Origin: Flammeovirgaceae bacterium UBA976
GTDB lineage: Bacteria; Bacteroidota; Bacteroidia; Cytophagales; Cyclobacteriaceae
Length of the DNA: 37,578 bases
Assembly: GCA_002292365.1 (NCBI GenBank)
Contig: DBBU01000065.1
Span: 34,674-72,251 of the forward strand
Direction of reading: 5' to 3'
This document shows, piece by piece, positions 1 through 6,817 of the stretch. The notes beneath the pieces were generated by a model, which saw nothing but the letters and a program-made list of their open reading frames with translations, was not told where the DNA came from and searched no databases. Positions within the stretch are counted from its first letter, which is position 1. The number at the start of each line of letters is the position of its first letter. A program made the translations under genes and the position numbers.

Positions 1-423
1 TTTAAAGGAGAGTCAAGTTATTTTTATACTTTAAAAAAAACAGATCGTAATGCATGGCTGACTTCCGTATCACTGGACTATTCTTTGCCTAATTCCTTGT
101 ATTTCAATGGATCTATTTTCTATAATTCTTATGCTACTCAGCAGGATAATGTAATGTCACTAAATTCGGGAAACTCAGATGTTCGATCGCTGACTCCCTA
201 TAAGTGGAATACTTTTTTACAAACGAGCTATACCTTTCATCCCTTGTTTTCTGGTAGCTTGCTGACTTTGGTCTCTCCCGGGAATTCAGGTCTTTTTATT
301 AATCCCATATTTACTTTCTCTCCCTTAAATAATTTTGACCTGGATCTCATTGGACAAATGTTCCTGAATGGAAGCAGCCAAAATACCTCTTTAGCCTACC
401 TAAGATTAAAGTATTCTTTTTAA
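1..423 (+). CDS. Outer-membrane beta-barrel protein, C-terminal part (5' end outside window)
   Basis: The reading frame is open from base 1 to the stop at 421-423, so this is the last ~140 residues of a longer protein. The residues alternate aromatic/hydrophobic and polar, with Asn/Ser-rich turns, as in transmembrane beta-strands. The chain ends in YLRLKYSF, a terminal Phe after alternating hydrophobics, which is the usual signal for barrel insertion into the outer membrane. I do not recognise the family; a porin-like or DUF-type Bacteroidota barrel is possible. A TTG at 85 could be taken for a start, but nothing favours it over a gene entering from the left. Confidence 0.6.
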   Translation, partial: FKGESSYFYTLKKTDRNAWLTSVSLDYSLPNSLYFNGSIFYNSYATQQDNVMSLNSGNSDVRSLTPYKWNTFLQTSYTFHPLFSGSLLTLVSPGNSGLFINPIFTFSPLNNFDLDLIGQMFLNGSSQNTSLAYLRLKYSF

Positions 424-526
424 TCATTTTACACTTTTGAATTCAATTTCAGATCAGTCATGCTATCTTAGCACATATTTTTTATAGATATCCCACTTGA
501 TTAACGACTGAGTTTATAGTTGATTT

Positions 527-1852
527 ATGTCTTTTCTATCAAAATCCCCCCAAATACAGCAATTTTTAGAGGTAGATCTTTGGAAAGTCAAATTATCTGC
601 CCTCAACGGTAAAAGAAGGTTTTTATATCGAAACTTGCGAATTTTCATTATTTCTTTTGTGGAATTTGACCGCAACAGCATCTCTGAGAAAGCCTCGGGG
701 CTTACTTATTTTTCACTGCTTTCTATTGTTCCGCTGCTCTCCATTGCCTTCGGCGTTGCTAAGGGATTTGGTTTAGAGAAGTATTTGGAAAGAGAACTGA
801 ATCATATTTTCTATGGGCAGAAAGAAATTTTAGAAATGAGCTTAGAGTTCACTAAAAGAATGCTTGATACCGTCAATGGAGGTGTAATTATTGGGTTTTC
901 CTTAGTTTTCATTTTGTATGCAGTCCTTCGATTGTTGTATAGTGTTGAATGGACATTTAATGAGATATGGCATACCAAAAGCCGTAGTTGGCAACGCAAA
1001 GTGAGTGACTATTTGGCAATGGTGTTATTGGCCCCTCTTTTATTGATTTTATCTGGGAGCGTGACTGTTTACATCACCAGTGAAGTGAAGAGTTTAGCAG
1101 AGATGGAAGTTTTAGGGTTGATTCGACCGTTCATCTTATTTACCATCAAGTTGATCCCTTATGTGATTATCTCTCTGCTTTTGACGCTGGTGTATATTAT
1201 CTTACCCAATATCAAAGTGAAGTTCATCCCGGCGGCAGTTTCGGGAATTTTGACGGGAATTTTATTTCAACTCACACAATTAGCGTGGATCAATGGTCAA
1301 TCATTTTTGTCCAATTACAGTGTCGTTTATGGTACGCTGGTTATACTACCGCTTTTCATGATTTATCTTCAAATCAGTTGGACTTTGGTACTCTTTGGTG
1401 CAGAGTATGCTTACGCGAGGCAACATGCAGATACTTGGAAATTTAGATATGAAAGTATGAAGATGAGTCCCAACCATAAGAGGAAGTTGGTTTTACTTAT
1501 TTTTTATCACATGATTAAAAATTTCAAATCTGAAGAGAAAAAGCCGTTGAGCGTGAGTACTATATCGGCGTTAGTTGATGTTCCTTATCGATTCATACAT
1601 GACATCTGTTTGGAGTTGGAGCACTGCGAATTAATCAGTCAAGTACAAGATGACGATGCCATCCGGTATCAACCTGCCCTAGATATTAATCAAATCGATA
1701 TGCACTTGGTTATGACCAGATTGGATTCCAATGGATATGAAGGTTTTAAAATCAATGAGGACCAAAAATTGGATGAGATAGAGCATTTGATGCATGCGTT
1801 GGACTCTGCGATCAAAAACTCCAAGGCTAATTTGTATCTTAAGGATTTATGA
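527..1852 (+). CDS. YihY/BrkB-family inner-membrane protein with C-terminal soluble extension
   Basis: The first ~300 residues carry about six hydrophobic segments and the family's characteristic start of the membrane domain (EKASGLTYFSLLSIVPLLSI, near residue 55). This is the YihY/virulence-factor-BrkB family, once mislabelled ribonuclease BN; its biochemical role is unsettled. After the last membrane helix, which ends in a FGAEYAYARQH motif, lies a ~150-residue soluble tail. A stretch of that tail (VSTISALVDVPYRFIHDICLELEHCELI) looks like a winged helix, as seen in longer family members. The gene converges on the DUF4442 gene and the two overlap by 6 bases. The ATG at 527 fits the hydrophilic N-terminus usual in the family. 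Confidence 0.85.
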   Translation: MSFLSKSPQIQQFLEVDLWKVKLSALNGKRRFLYRNLRIFIISFVEFDRNSISEKASGLTYFSLLSIVPLLSIAFGVAKGFGLEKYLERELNHIFYGQKEILEMSLEFTKRMLDTVNGGVIIGFSLVFILYAVLRLLYSVEWTFNEIWHTKSRSWQRKVSDYLAMVLLAPLLLILSGSVTVYITSEVKSLAEMEVLGLIRPFILFTIKLIPYVIISLLLTLVYIILPNIKVKFIPAAVSGILTGILFQLTQLAWINGQSFLSNYSVVYGTLVILPLFMIYLQISWTLVLFGAEYAYARQHADTWKFRYESMKMSPNHKRKLVLLIFYHMIKNFKSEEKKPLSVSTISALVDVPYRFIHDICLELEHCELISQVQDDDAIRYQPALDINQIDMHLVMTRLDSNGYEGFKINEDQKLDEIEHLMHALDSAIKNSKANLYLKDL

Positions 1853-2344
1853 CTGCCTTTGTTTAAAGGACCAAGTAAAAGTAAACTCGGATACTAAAGT
1901 CCCATCACTCATTTTACCTAACGTCTTCAGTGAAAGCGTTTGGGCCTTGTTTGAGGCTGAGGCTTTTGCTACGGTATCGTATGTTTGACCTTGGTGCAGG
2001 CAGGTAAAAAATACCTTTCCAGTGGCTTTTTTATAAAATTTCCCTTTCATATCTACTATGATAAGGGCGATAGAGGGTTGATGACCTTGAACAGCCACCA
2101 TACAAGCGGTTGCCGTGGATAATTCTGCAGCCATGCTTTGTACAGCAAAATAAACAGATTTAAAAGGATTTTTATTGATCCATTTAAAGGGAATGCTGGT
2201 GATACAATGCTTTTCAGTCAAATCTATAATTTTCATTCCTGCCAACCAACCCATTGGTAAGTTGAAAAGTACATAGAGCCTAAATTTGAAAGCATTACTT
2301 ACTTGCTTTTTGAGTTTCTGTTGTTGTGGGTTCAGTCGAAACAT
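1847..2344 (-). CDS. DUF4442 hotdog-fold protein (possible thioesterase)
   Basis: At 165 residues it matches the usual size of DUF4442 proteins, which are relatives of PaaI/YiiD hotdog thioesterases. The N-terminal amphipathic stretch, the NPFKSVYFAVQSMAAELSTA segment near residue 60 (central hotdog helix) and the later beta-strands fit the fold. The substrate cannot be read from sequence; acyl-CoA hydrolysis would be inference. The start lies 3 bases after the stop of the sugar symporter gene on the same strand, so the two are probably co-transcribed. Its end overlaps the convergent YihY gene by 6 bases. Confidence 0.7.
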   Translation of the reverse strand: MFRLNPQQQKLKKQVSNAFKFRLYVLFNLPMGWLAGMKIIDLTEKHCITSIPFKWINKNPFKSVYFAVQSMAAELSTATACMVAVQGHQPSIALIIVDMKGKFYKKATGKVFFTCLHQGQTYDTVAKASASNKAQTLSLKTLGKMSDGTLVSEFTFTWSFKQRQS

Positions 2345-2347
2345 GGC

Positions 2348-3961
2348 TTACCAAAATACCGTATATAAAACAGCTGTAAGAATACAAATGATAAATGCGG
2401 AGATATTGAATATGGGGCTTGTTGTGAAAAATTTCTTTTCCAATTGAATCCCTTTGGGATCATCCTCACCTTTACCCGTCTGGTAACTGATGATAATGAT
2501 GAGAATCATTGTACCAATGGCAGTTAAACCCATTTGATTGATGAAGGGTATATCGGGAATGAATTTAAGACCAATAGCAATGGGAATAGAAAGTACAGCA
2601 CCCCATATTGCAGCTTGATTGGAAGTTTTTTTCCAAAACAAACCCAGTAAAAAGACGGCTAAGATACCTGGACTGACAATACCTGTATACTCCTGTATAA
2701 ATTGGAAAGCTTGGTCAATCTCACCTAAAAGCGGCGCCATGATGCAAGCAATAATAAGGGCGATGCCAGCTGATAATCGGCCTGTATTGACCAATTGGCG
2801 ATTTGATGCATTTTTGTTGATGTATTGTTTGTAGATGTCCATAGTGAAGATCGTAGAAGTTGAGTTCAGCATAGAGGCCAGAGAGGAAACAACGGCTGCA
2901 GTCAAGGCCGCAAAGGCGATACCTTTTAAACCTGTGGGTAAAAGTTGTAATAACCAAGGATAAGCCTTATCAGAGGCACCTACACCTGGTAGATTCAATT
3001 GTCCCGAGGCTCCGAGTCTAGCCATGACTTCGGGCTCATTGACCATTACATAAGCAGCAATTCCTGGTAACACGACAATAAATGGGATGATCATTTTTAA
3101 AAAAGCGGCTAACGCAATGCCCTTTTGAGCTTCTCCAAGAGATTTGGCAGCCAATGTACGTTGAATGATGTATTGGTTGAAACCCCAGTAATAAATATTA
3201 GCAACCCACATACCGCCAACGAGGACCCAAATACCTGGAAGGTTCACATATTGGTCGTTGGATTGATCTAAAATCATGTGAAATTTTTCTGGAGCAGCCT
3301 CCAAGACAAGATTAAATCCCACTAAAAATCCTTGTCCATCAGATAGCACATCCAATGCGAGGTAGGTGGTAACTAATCCCCCGAACACCAAAAATACTAC
3401 CTGGATAACATCGGTCCAAGCTACAGCAGAAAGACCCCCATATAGCGAGTAGACTGCCGCAAATAGGCCCAGGCCAAAGACTGCATACAAACGAGGTACA
3501 CCCATGATCGTTTCAAAAGCTAAGGCACCTAAATACAACACAGAACTGAGATTTACAAATATGTAAAGAGCAATCCAAAATACAGCTAGAACCGTTTTGA
3601 GATTGGCACTGAATCTTTTTTCAACAAATTCAGGGATGGTGTACAAGCCTTTTTCGATGAAAATGGGCAAGAAATATTTTCCAACAATGAGTAAGGTAAT
3701 GGCAGCCATCCACTCATAGGATGCAATAGCCAGTCCAAGTGCAAAACCTGATCCCGACATACCTATAAACTGCTCAGCAGAAATATTGGCAGCAATCAAA
3801 GAGGCACCTATGGCCCACCAGGGCAAATTTTTACCTGCTAAAAAATAATCTTCAGCTTTTTTTTGATGTCCTTTTTTGTCCCTTGAAACAAAGAGTCCAA
3901 TGCCTATTATTAAAAGGCAGTAAGAGATGAAAACGACAAGGTCAATAGTAGAAAATTCCAT
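2348..3961 (-). CDS. Sodium:sugar symporter, SSS family (vSGLT-like)
   Basis: A 537-residue, multi-helix inner-membrane transporter of the solute:sodium symporter family. It is close to the Vibrio galactose transporter vSGLT: the ISAEQFIGMSGSGF motif (residues ~60-73) and SYEWM (81-85) place Q64 and E83 where vSGLT has its sugar-contacting Q69 and E88. NIYYWGFNQYIIQR carries the Asn/Tyr pair that in vSGLT binds and stacks on the sugar, and a Lys follows in AAFLKM. It should therefore import a hexose with Na+. It is first in a two-gene unit with the DUF4442 gene. Which sugar is carried cannot be decided. Confidence 0.88.
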   Translation of the reverse strand: MEFSTIDLVVFISYCLLIIGIGLFVSRDKKGHQKKAEDYFLAGKNLPWWAIGASLIAANISAEQFIGMSGSGFALGLAIASYEWMAAITLLIVGKYFLPIFIEKGLYTIPEFVEKRFSANLKTVLAVFWIALYIFVNLSSVLYLGALAFETIMGVPRLYAVFGLGLFAAVYSLYGGLSAVAWTDVIQVVFLVFGGLVTTYLALDVLSDGQGFLVGFNLVLEAAPEKFHMILDQSNDQYVNLPGIWVLVGGMWVANIYYWGFNQYIIQRTLAAKSLGEAQKGIALAAFLKMIIPFIVVLPGIAAYVMVNEPEVMARLGASGQLNLPGVGASDKAYPWLLQLLPTGLKGIAFAALTAAVVSSLASMLNSTSTIFTMDIYKQYINKNASNRQLVNTGRLSAGIALIIACIMAPLLGEIDQAFQFIQEYTGIVSPGILAVFLLGLFWKKTSNQAAIWGAVLSIPIAIGLKFIPDIPFINQMGLTAIGTMILIIIISYQTGKGEDDPKGIQLEKKFFTTSPIFNISAFIICILTAVLYTVFW

Positions 3962-3990
3962 TTTTATGTTTTAAACAGGATGCATATTAA

Positions 3991-3998
3991 CAAATATA
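3991..3998 (-). promoter_or_regulatory. Putative Bacteroidota -7 box of the symporter gene
   Basis: Read on the minus strand this is TATATTTG, a full match to the TAnnTTTG consensus used by the primary sigma factor of Bacteroidota, ending 30 bases before the symporter ATG. I find no TTG element at the expected 17-23 base spacing, so the call rests on the -7 box and its position. Confidence 0.4.
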
Positions 3999-4300
3999 AC
4001 AAAGATGATCAATGAAATTGAGCCTTAAGTCAATAGGACAAAAAAAAAGGTAAAAATATGTTATAGGTAGAGAATGGAATATTTAGTGTTTTTAAGTACC
4101 TAACCAAATGGTGGTTAAAGCAATCAAACCCCCTAAATAGGACATTATTGAAATATGTCTGCTACATAATTTATTTGGATATATCTAATATTCTGAGACA
4201 GAAATAGATTCTGTTATTCAAAAATCAAATAATTAGAACTTAGTATCACTGATTTACGGATGACTGAAGTTCATTCAATTTATCTTAATTTTCAAAACAC
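3999..4300. other. Intergenic stretch, no gene seen
   Basis: AT-rich DNA between the symporter promoter and the decayed gene. Frequent stops occur in all frames I read. The only structure noticed is a weak hairpin, TAACCA-5-TGGTTA, at 4101-4117, with no T-run after it on either strand. Confidence 0.5.
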
Positions 4301-4870
4301 TTAAAATTTCGGATTATTGATAATAATTTTCTTTATTTGAGTTTGATTTTTGTTGCTTATGTGGATATGATATAGACCATTATCTAGCGAGGATAAATTC
4401 AAAGAAAAGGAGTCATTACCTTCATCAATATAAAAAACGGTGATAACTTCGTTTTTATTCTTATGCAACTCAGGGTACACTTCCTCGAAAAAGTCAGAAG
4501 AATTCAAATTGTTTGAGCTCCCACCTCCTGAATTTTGTAAATACGCTAGATCTTGATTATTTAGTATCCAAGGGATTCTGTGGATTATGGCGACTTTTTA
4601 ATGTGAATTTTTTATTGAATCAGAAACATTTTTTATCAAATAAAGCTGTGAGGCCGAAATATTTGGAGTAGCTAACTTTGTAGATAAAATAATAGATGTG
4701 ATGTTATTTTCATTGAAACAATAATATCTTTCTTTCTGAGTGTAGGACAGAAGATTAGTAATGTTAGCTACGTTATTATTTCCAATGGTGAGATGTGTAT
4801 TTTGGTTTTCTAAATCAAAAAAACTTAGGCACTGGAAGCAGTCTATCTCTTTACTTAAAACGGCAGATCG
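4301..4870 (-). pseudogene. Remnant of a secreted protein with T9SS-type C-terminal sorting domain
   Basis: One minus-strand frame is open from 4870 to the stop at 4301-4303 (190 codons) except for a single in-frame TAA at 4598-4600. The last ~45 codons resemble a type IX secretion (Por) sorting domain: a Ser/Leu-rich strand, then LSSLDNGLYHIHIS, then KKIIINN at the end. The segment before the stop is Asn/Ser/Thr-rich, as in secreted repeat proteins. No ATG exists upstream of the premature stop, and the open frame runs into the end of the DUF3127 gene, so the 5' part seems lost. A TTG at 4507 would give a 68-residue peptide without a signal sequence, which I consider unlikely to be a real gene. 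Confidence 0.5.
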
Positions 4871-5232
4871 TCATCTTCAGAGAAACTTTCTCCTATAGCG
4901 TCGGTGGCTGGACCTGAATCAGTAAAGGCTGGACCTGAATTACTTCCCGTAGCATTTACGGCGGAGAGTCTCCAAGCTTGAAGGGTATTGAAATACTTGT
5001 CATTACCTGAGGGATCTGTCCATTTCCTCCCCTTAAGATTAAATTCTACTTTTAGACTATCACCTAAATTGAATTCTTCAAGGAGTTCACATTTGTCTTG
5101 TATCAGATCAAATTTTAATAGTTCAGGATATTGTGGATTTTCCACATACTCAACAACAAATTCACGTTTCCGAAACGAATCGTTGATTTTTGATGTTTCA
5201 TATTTTTCTATCAATTTACCTTGGACTTCCAT
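4855..5232 (-). CDS. DUF3127 protein with SSB-like acidic C-terminal tip
   Basis: A 125-residue protein that I recognise as DUF3127, a family of unknown function largely found in Bacteroidota. Residues ~1-92 are beta-rich with a GRKW..PSG..KYFNTLQAWR segment, compatible with a small OB-like barrel. A low-complexity Gly/Ser/Pro/Ala linker follows (~93-113), and the chain ends EDDDLPF. That arrangement of folded domain, flexible linker and DDD-hydrophobic-Pro-Phe tip is the layout of bacterial SSB, whose tip recruits repair and replication proteins. A nucleic-acid role is inference. It is divergently placed from the 5287 gene, 54 bases away. Confidence 0.75.
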   Translation of the reverse strand: MEVQGKLIEKYETSKINDSFRKREFVVEYVENPQYPELLKFDLIQDKCELLEEFNLGDSLKVEFNLKGRKWTDPSGNDKYFNTLQAWRLSAVNATGSNSGPAFTDSGPATDAIGESFSEDDDLPF

Positions 5233-5286
5233 ATTTTTAAGATTAAAATTATTTATTAGTTCAAATTTGTAGTTAGTTTTTTGATA

Positions 5287-5442
5287 ATGAAAAGATCTAA
5301 ACGAATATTTTTTATAGTTGCGGGAATATTTTTGCTATTGATGGTGTTAATAGCTTATGACATTTCGCAACGTACTACCCCGCCGTGGGCAAAAAAGAAT
5401 TTAAAAAATGACAATGAAAACATCGAAATCAATCGGGAATAA
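5287..5442 (+). CDS. Small single-helix membrane protein
   Basis: A 51-residue ORF: a basic start (MKRSKR), one hydrophobic helix (about residues 7-24, IFFIVAGIFLLLMVLIAY), then a short polar tail beginning DISQRTTPPWAKK. The positive-inside rule predicts a cytoplasmic N-terminus and a periplasmic tail. It overlaps the DUF2452 gene by 35 bases in another frame, which argues for co-transcription and coupled translation. Similar small proteins with an R-T-T-x-P motif after the helix occur in related bacteria as far as I recall; function is unknown. An N-terminal anchor without a lipobox makes cleavage unlikely. Confidence 0.6.
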   Translation: MKRSKRIFFIVAGIFLLLMVLIAYDISQRTTPPWAKKNLKNDNENIEINRE

Positions 5443-5875
5443 GGTAGATTTATCAAATATCGATCTTGAAAAAGAGCGTGAAAAAATCACCGACTTCCCT
5501 GGGTTGATCCAATTTGCTCACAGTGTTGGAAGTGCCTTGATCAAGCCAGAAGATAGAGGAAGAATTAAAGGTAATGCAGTGGCGGCCATGCACGATCAAA
5601 CTGGTCGACAGTTCCAGCAATTGTATGAGCAAATGCAAACTTTGGTGAATCAAGCCAATTTATTGAAAGAGCGAGTCAATGTATCTGAGCGTATCTATCA
5701 GGCAGAAATTGGGTTTACACCTGTGATCAACAACATTTATCATTTGTACAAGAGAAAAAAGAAAGGAGATGTTTTGTCTATTGTTGGGCCAAAAGAGTGG
5801 GGGGAAAAAATGCCATTTGAAGATTATGTGGCAGAGGTAAGGTTAATGTCAGATCATACTTGGGAGGTCATTTAG
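5408..5875 (+). CDS. DUF2452 protein
   Basis: This 155-residue soluble protein matches the DUF2452 family, whose function is unknown. Recognisable parts are the PGLIQFAHSVGSALIKPEDRG segment (residues ~29-49) and a long helical stretch (HDQTGRQFQQLYEQMQTLVNQ, then LKERVNVSERIY). A compact C-terminus, YHLYKRKKKGDVLSIVGPKEWG, closes the family signature. The mid-region is probably coiled-coil. The start could be ATG 5408 or ATG 5414; both lie inside the preceding small-membrane-protein gene, so the two genes form an overlapping pair. Confidence 0.75.
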   Translation: MTMKTSKSIGNKVDLSNIDLEKEREKITDFPGLIQFAHSVGSALIKPEDRGRIKGNAVAAMHDQTGRQFQQLYEQMQTLVNQANLLKERVNVSERIYQAEIGFTPVINNIYHLYKRKKKGDVLSIVGPKEWGEKMPFEDYVAEVRLMSDHTWEVI

Positions 5876-6057
5876 TGCCGTTGATCCTTGTGTAAATACC
5901 GACAGGTTTCAGACCATTTTTTGAAATAATTTAGTTGCCTCAGCCATGTATATATCTAGCCATTTTCGCTGAATGATTTAAAAATACTTGCGATGGCGTA
6001 GCTCTTTATACTATAAAAGTAATTGGAAATCATTAAGACTTTAAGGCAATGATGGCG

Positions 6058-6735
6058 TTAATTAAATTTACCACCCACGAGTAAATTGTCGGCCACCTCC
6101 CGTGAGAGTGAATACTGTTCATGTTTTATTTTGATTTTGACTGACTTGTCATAAGCAATTTTGTCAATAACAACTATTTCTGTTCTGATAGAGATGTCCA
6201 AGTCTTCGAGATAGTTCAAAAAATCTTTCGAGGTATCGCTCACCGCGAGAACCATACACGTTTCTCCTTTTTTAACAGTGGATAAACTTTTAGTTATCCT
6301 TTGTGGTATGTTGCCATGCTTATTGGGAATTGGATCACCGTGAGGATCAAAGCTAGGATAGCCTAATAATCTATCAATTTTTTCTACTAACTTCTCAGAT
6401 TTTATGTGCTCTAATTGTTCGGCAACTTCATGAATCTCTATCCAATCAAAGTCTAATTTTGTAAACAAAAATGTTTCCCATAAGCGGTGTCTTCGGACGA
6501 TTTTCAAGCCATTTCGCTCACCTGAATGGGTTAGAGTGATCTTTTTATATTTTTCGTGATTGATTAAATTTTTATCTTTCAGTCTTTTGAGCATTTCGTT
6601 AACAGTAGAAGATTTGAGTTTTAAATAGGAAGCTAATTCACTAGTGCTTACATCCCTTTTTTTTTCAATACCAGGAGCAAGGGAAGAAAGATAAATGAGC
6701 GCTTTTAAATAGTTTTCTTCTGTCAGTGAAATCAT
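6058..6735 (-). CDS. DtxR/MntR-family metal-dependent transcriptional regulator
   Basis: A 225-residue repressor with the three-part layout of the family: N-terminal winged helix (residues ~5-70, with STSELASYLKLKSSTVNEML as the recognition region), a dimerisation and metal domain (~75-145), and a C-terminal FeoA/SH3-like domain (~147-220). Expected metal ligands are visible: H83 and E87 (RRHRLWE), H102, E109 and H110 (IHEVAEQLEH). The position that is Cys in IdeR (C102) and Glu in MntR (E99) is E106 here, and the Met10/Asp8 position is N8, so manganese is slightly favoured over iron. It is divergent from a TonB receptor gene, the probable target along with itself. Confidence 0.87.
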   Translation of the reverse strand: MISLTEENYLKALIYLSSLAPGIEKKRDVSTSELASYLKLKSSTVNEMLKRLKDKNLINHEKYKKITLTHSGERNGLKIVRRHRLWETFLFTKLDFDWIEIHEVAEQLEHIKSEKLVEKIDRLLGYPSFDPHGDPIPNKHGNIPQRITKSLSTVKKGETCMVLAVSDTSKDFLNYLEDLDISIRTEIVVIDKIAYDKSVKIKIKHEQYSLSREVADNLLVGGKFN

Positions 6736-6739
6736 TGAA

Positions 6740-6747
6740 CAAATTTA
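6740..6747 (-). promoter_or_regulatory. Putative -7 box of the DtxR-family gene
   Basis: On the minus strand this reads TAAATTTG, a full TAnnTTTG match, ending only four bases before the ATG. If used, the transcript would start at or next to the start codon and be leaderless or nearly so. A clear -33 TTG is not seen at normal spacing. Confidence 0.35.
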
Positions 6748-6770
6748 TAAAAATAATGCGAATTTAATTT

Positions 6771-6786
6771 TTTAGGCAATACTAAA
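6771..6786. promoter_or_regulatory. Candidate metal-regulator operator palindrome
   Basis: TTTAG-GCAATA-CTAAA is a perfect 5-base inverted repeat with a 6-base spacer. It lies in the 82 bases between the divergent DtxR-family and TonB-receptor genes, just upstream of the receptor's -7 box. Its TTAG/CTAA arms resemble those of DtxR-type boxes. A further CTAAA half-site occurs at 6805-6809. Confidence 0.45.
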
Positions 6787-6791
6787 TATTA

Positions 6792-6799
6792 TATTTTTG
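6792..6799 (+). promoter_or_regulatory. Putative -7 box of the TonB receptor gene
   Basis: TATTTTTG fits the TAnnTTTG consensus and ends 18 bases before the receptor ATG. The palindrome at 6771-6786 sits in its -33/-10 interval, where a bound repressor would block polymerase. Confidence 0.4.
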
Positions 6800-6817
6800 T
6801 AAGACTAAATCATATTC

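Noticed and set aside
527..1852. Ribonuclease BN
   Set aside because: An old misannotation of the YihY/BrkB family; the protein is an integral membrane protein with no RNase Z motifs.
4101..4117. Hairpin TAACCA-AATGG-TGGTTA as a regulatory or terminator element
   Set aside because: Short, weak, no T-run, no gene end or start close by; expected by chance in AT-rich DNA.
4301..4507. A 68-residue ORF as an independent gene
   Set aside because: It begins at a TTG, lacks a signal peptide, and the same frame continues upstream to a stop at 4598 and beyond; it reads as the end of a decayed secreted-protein gene.
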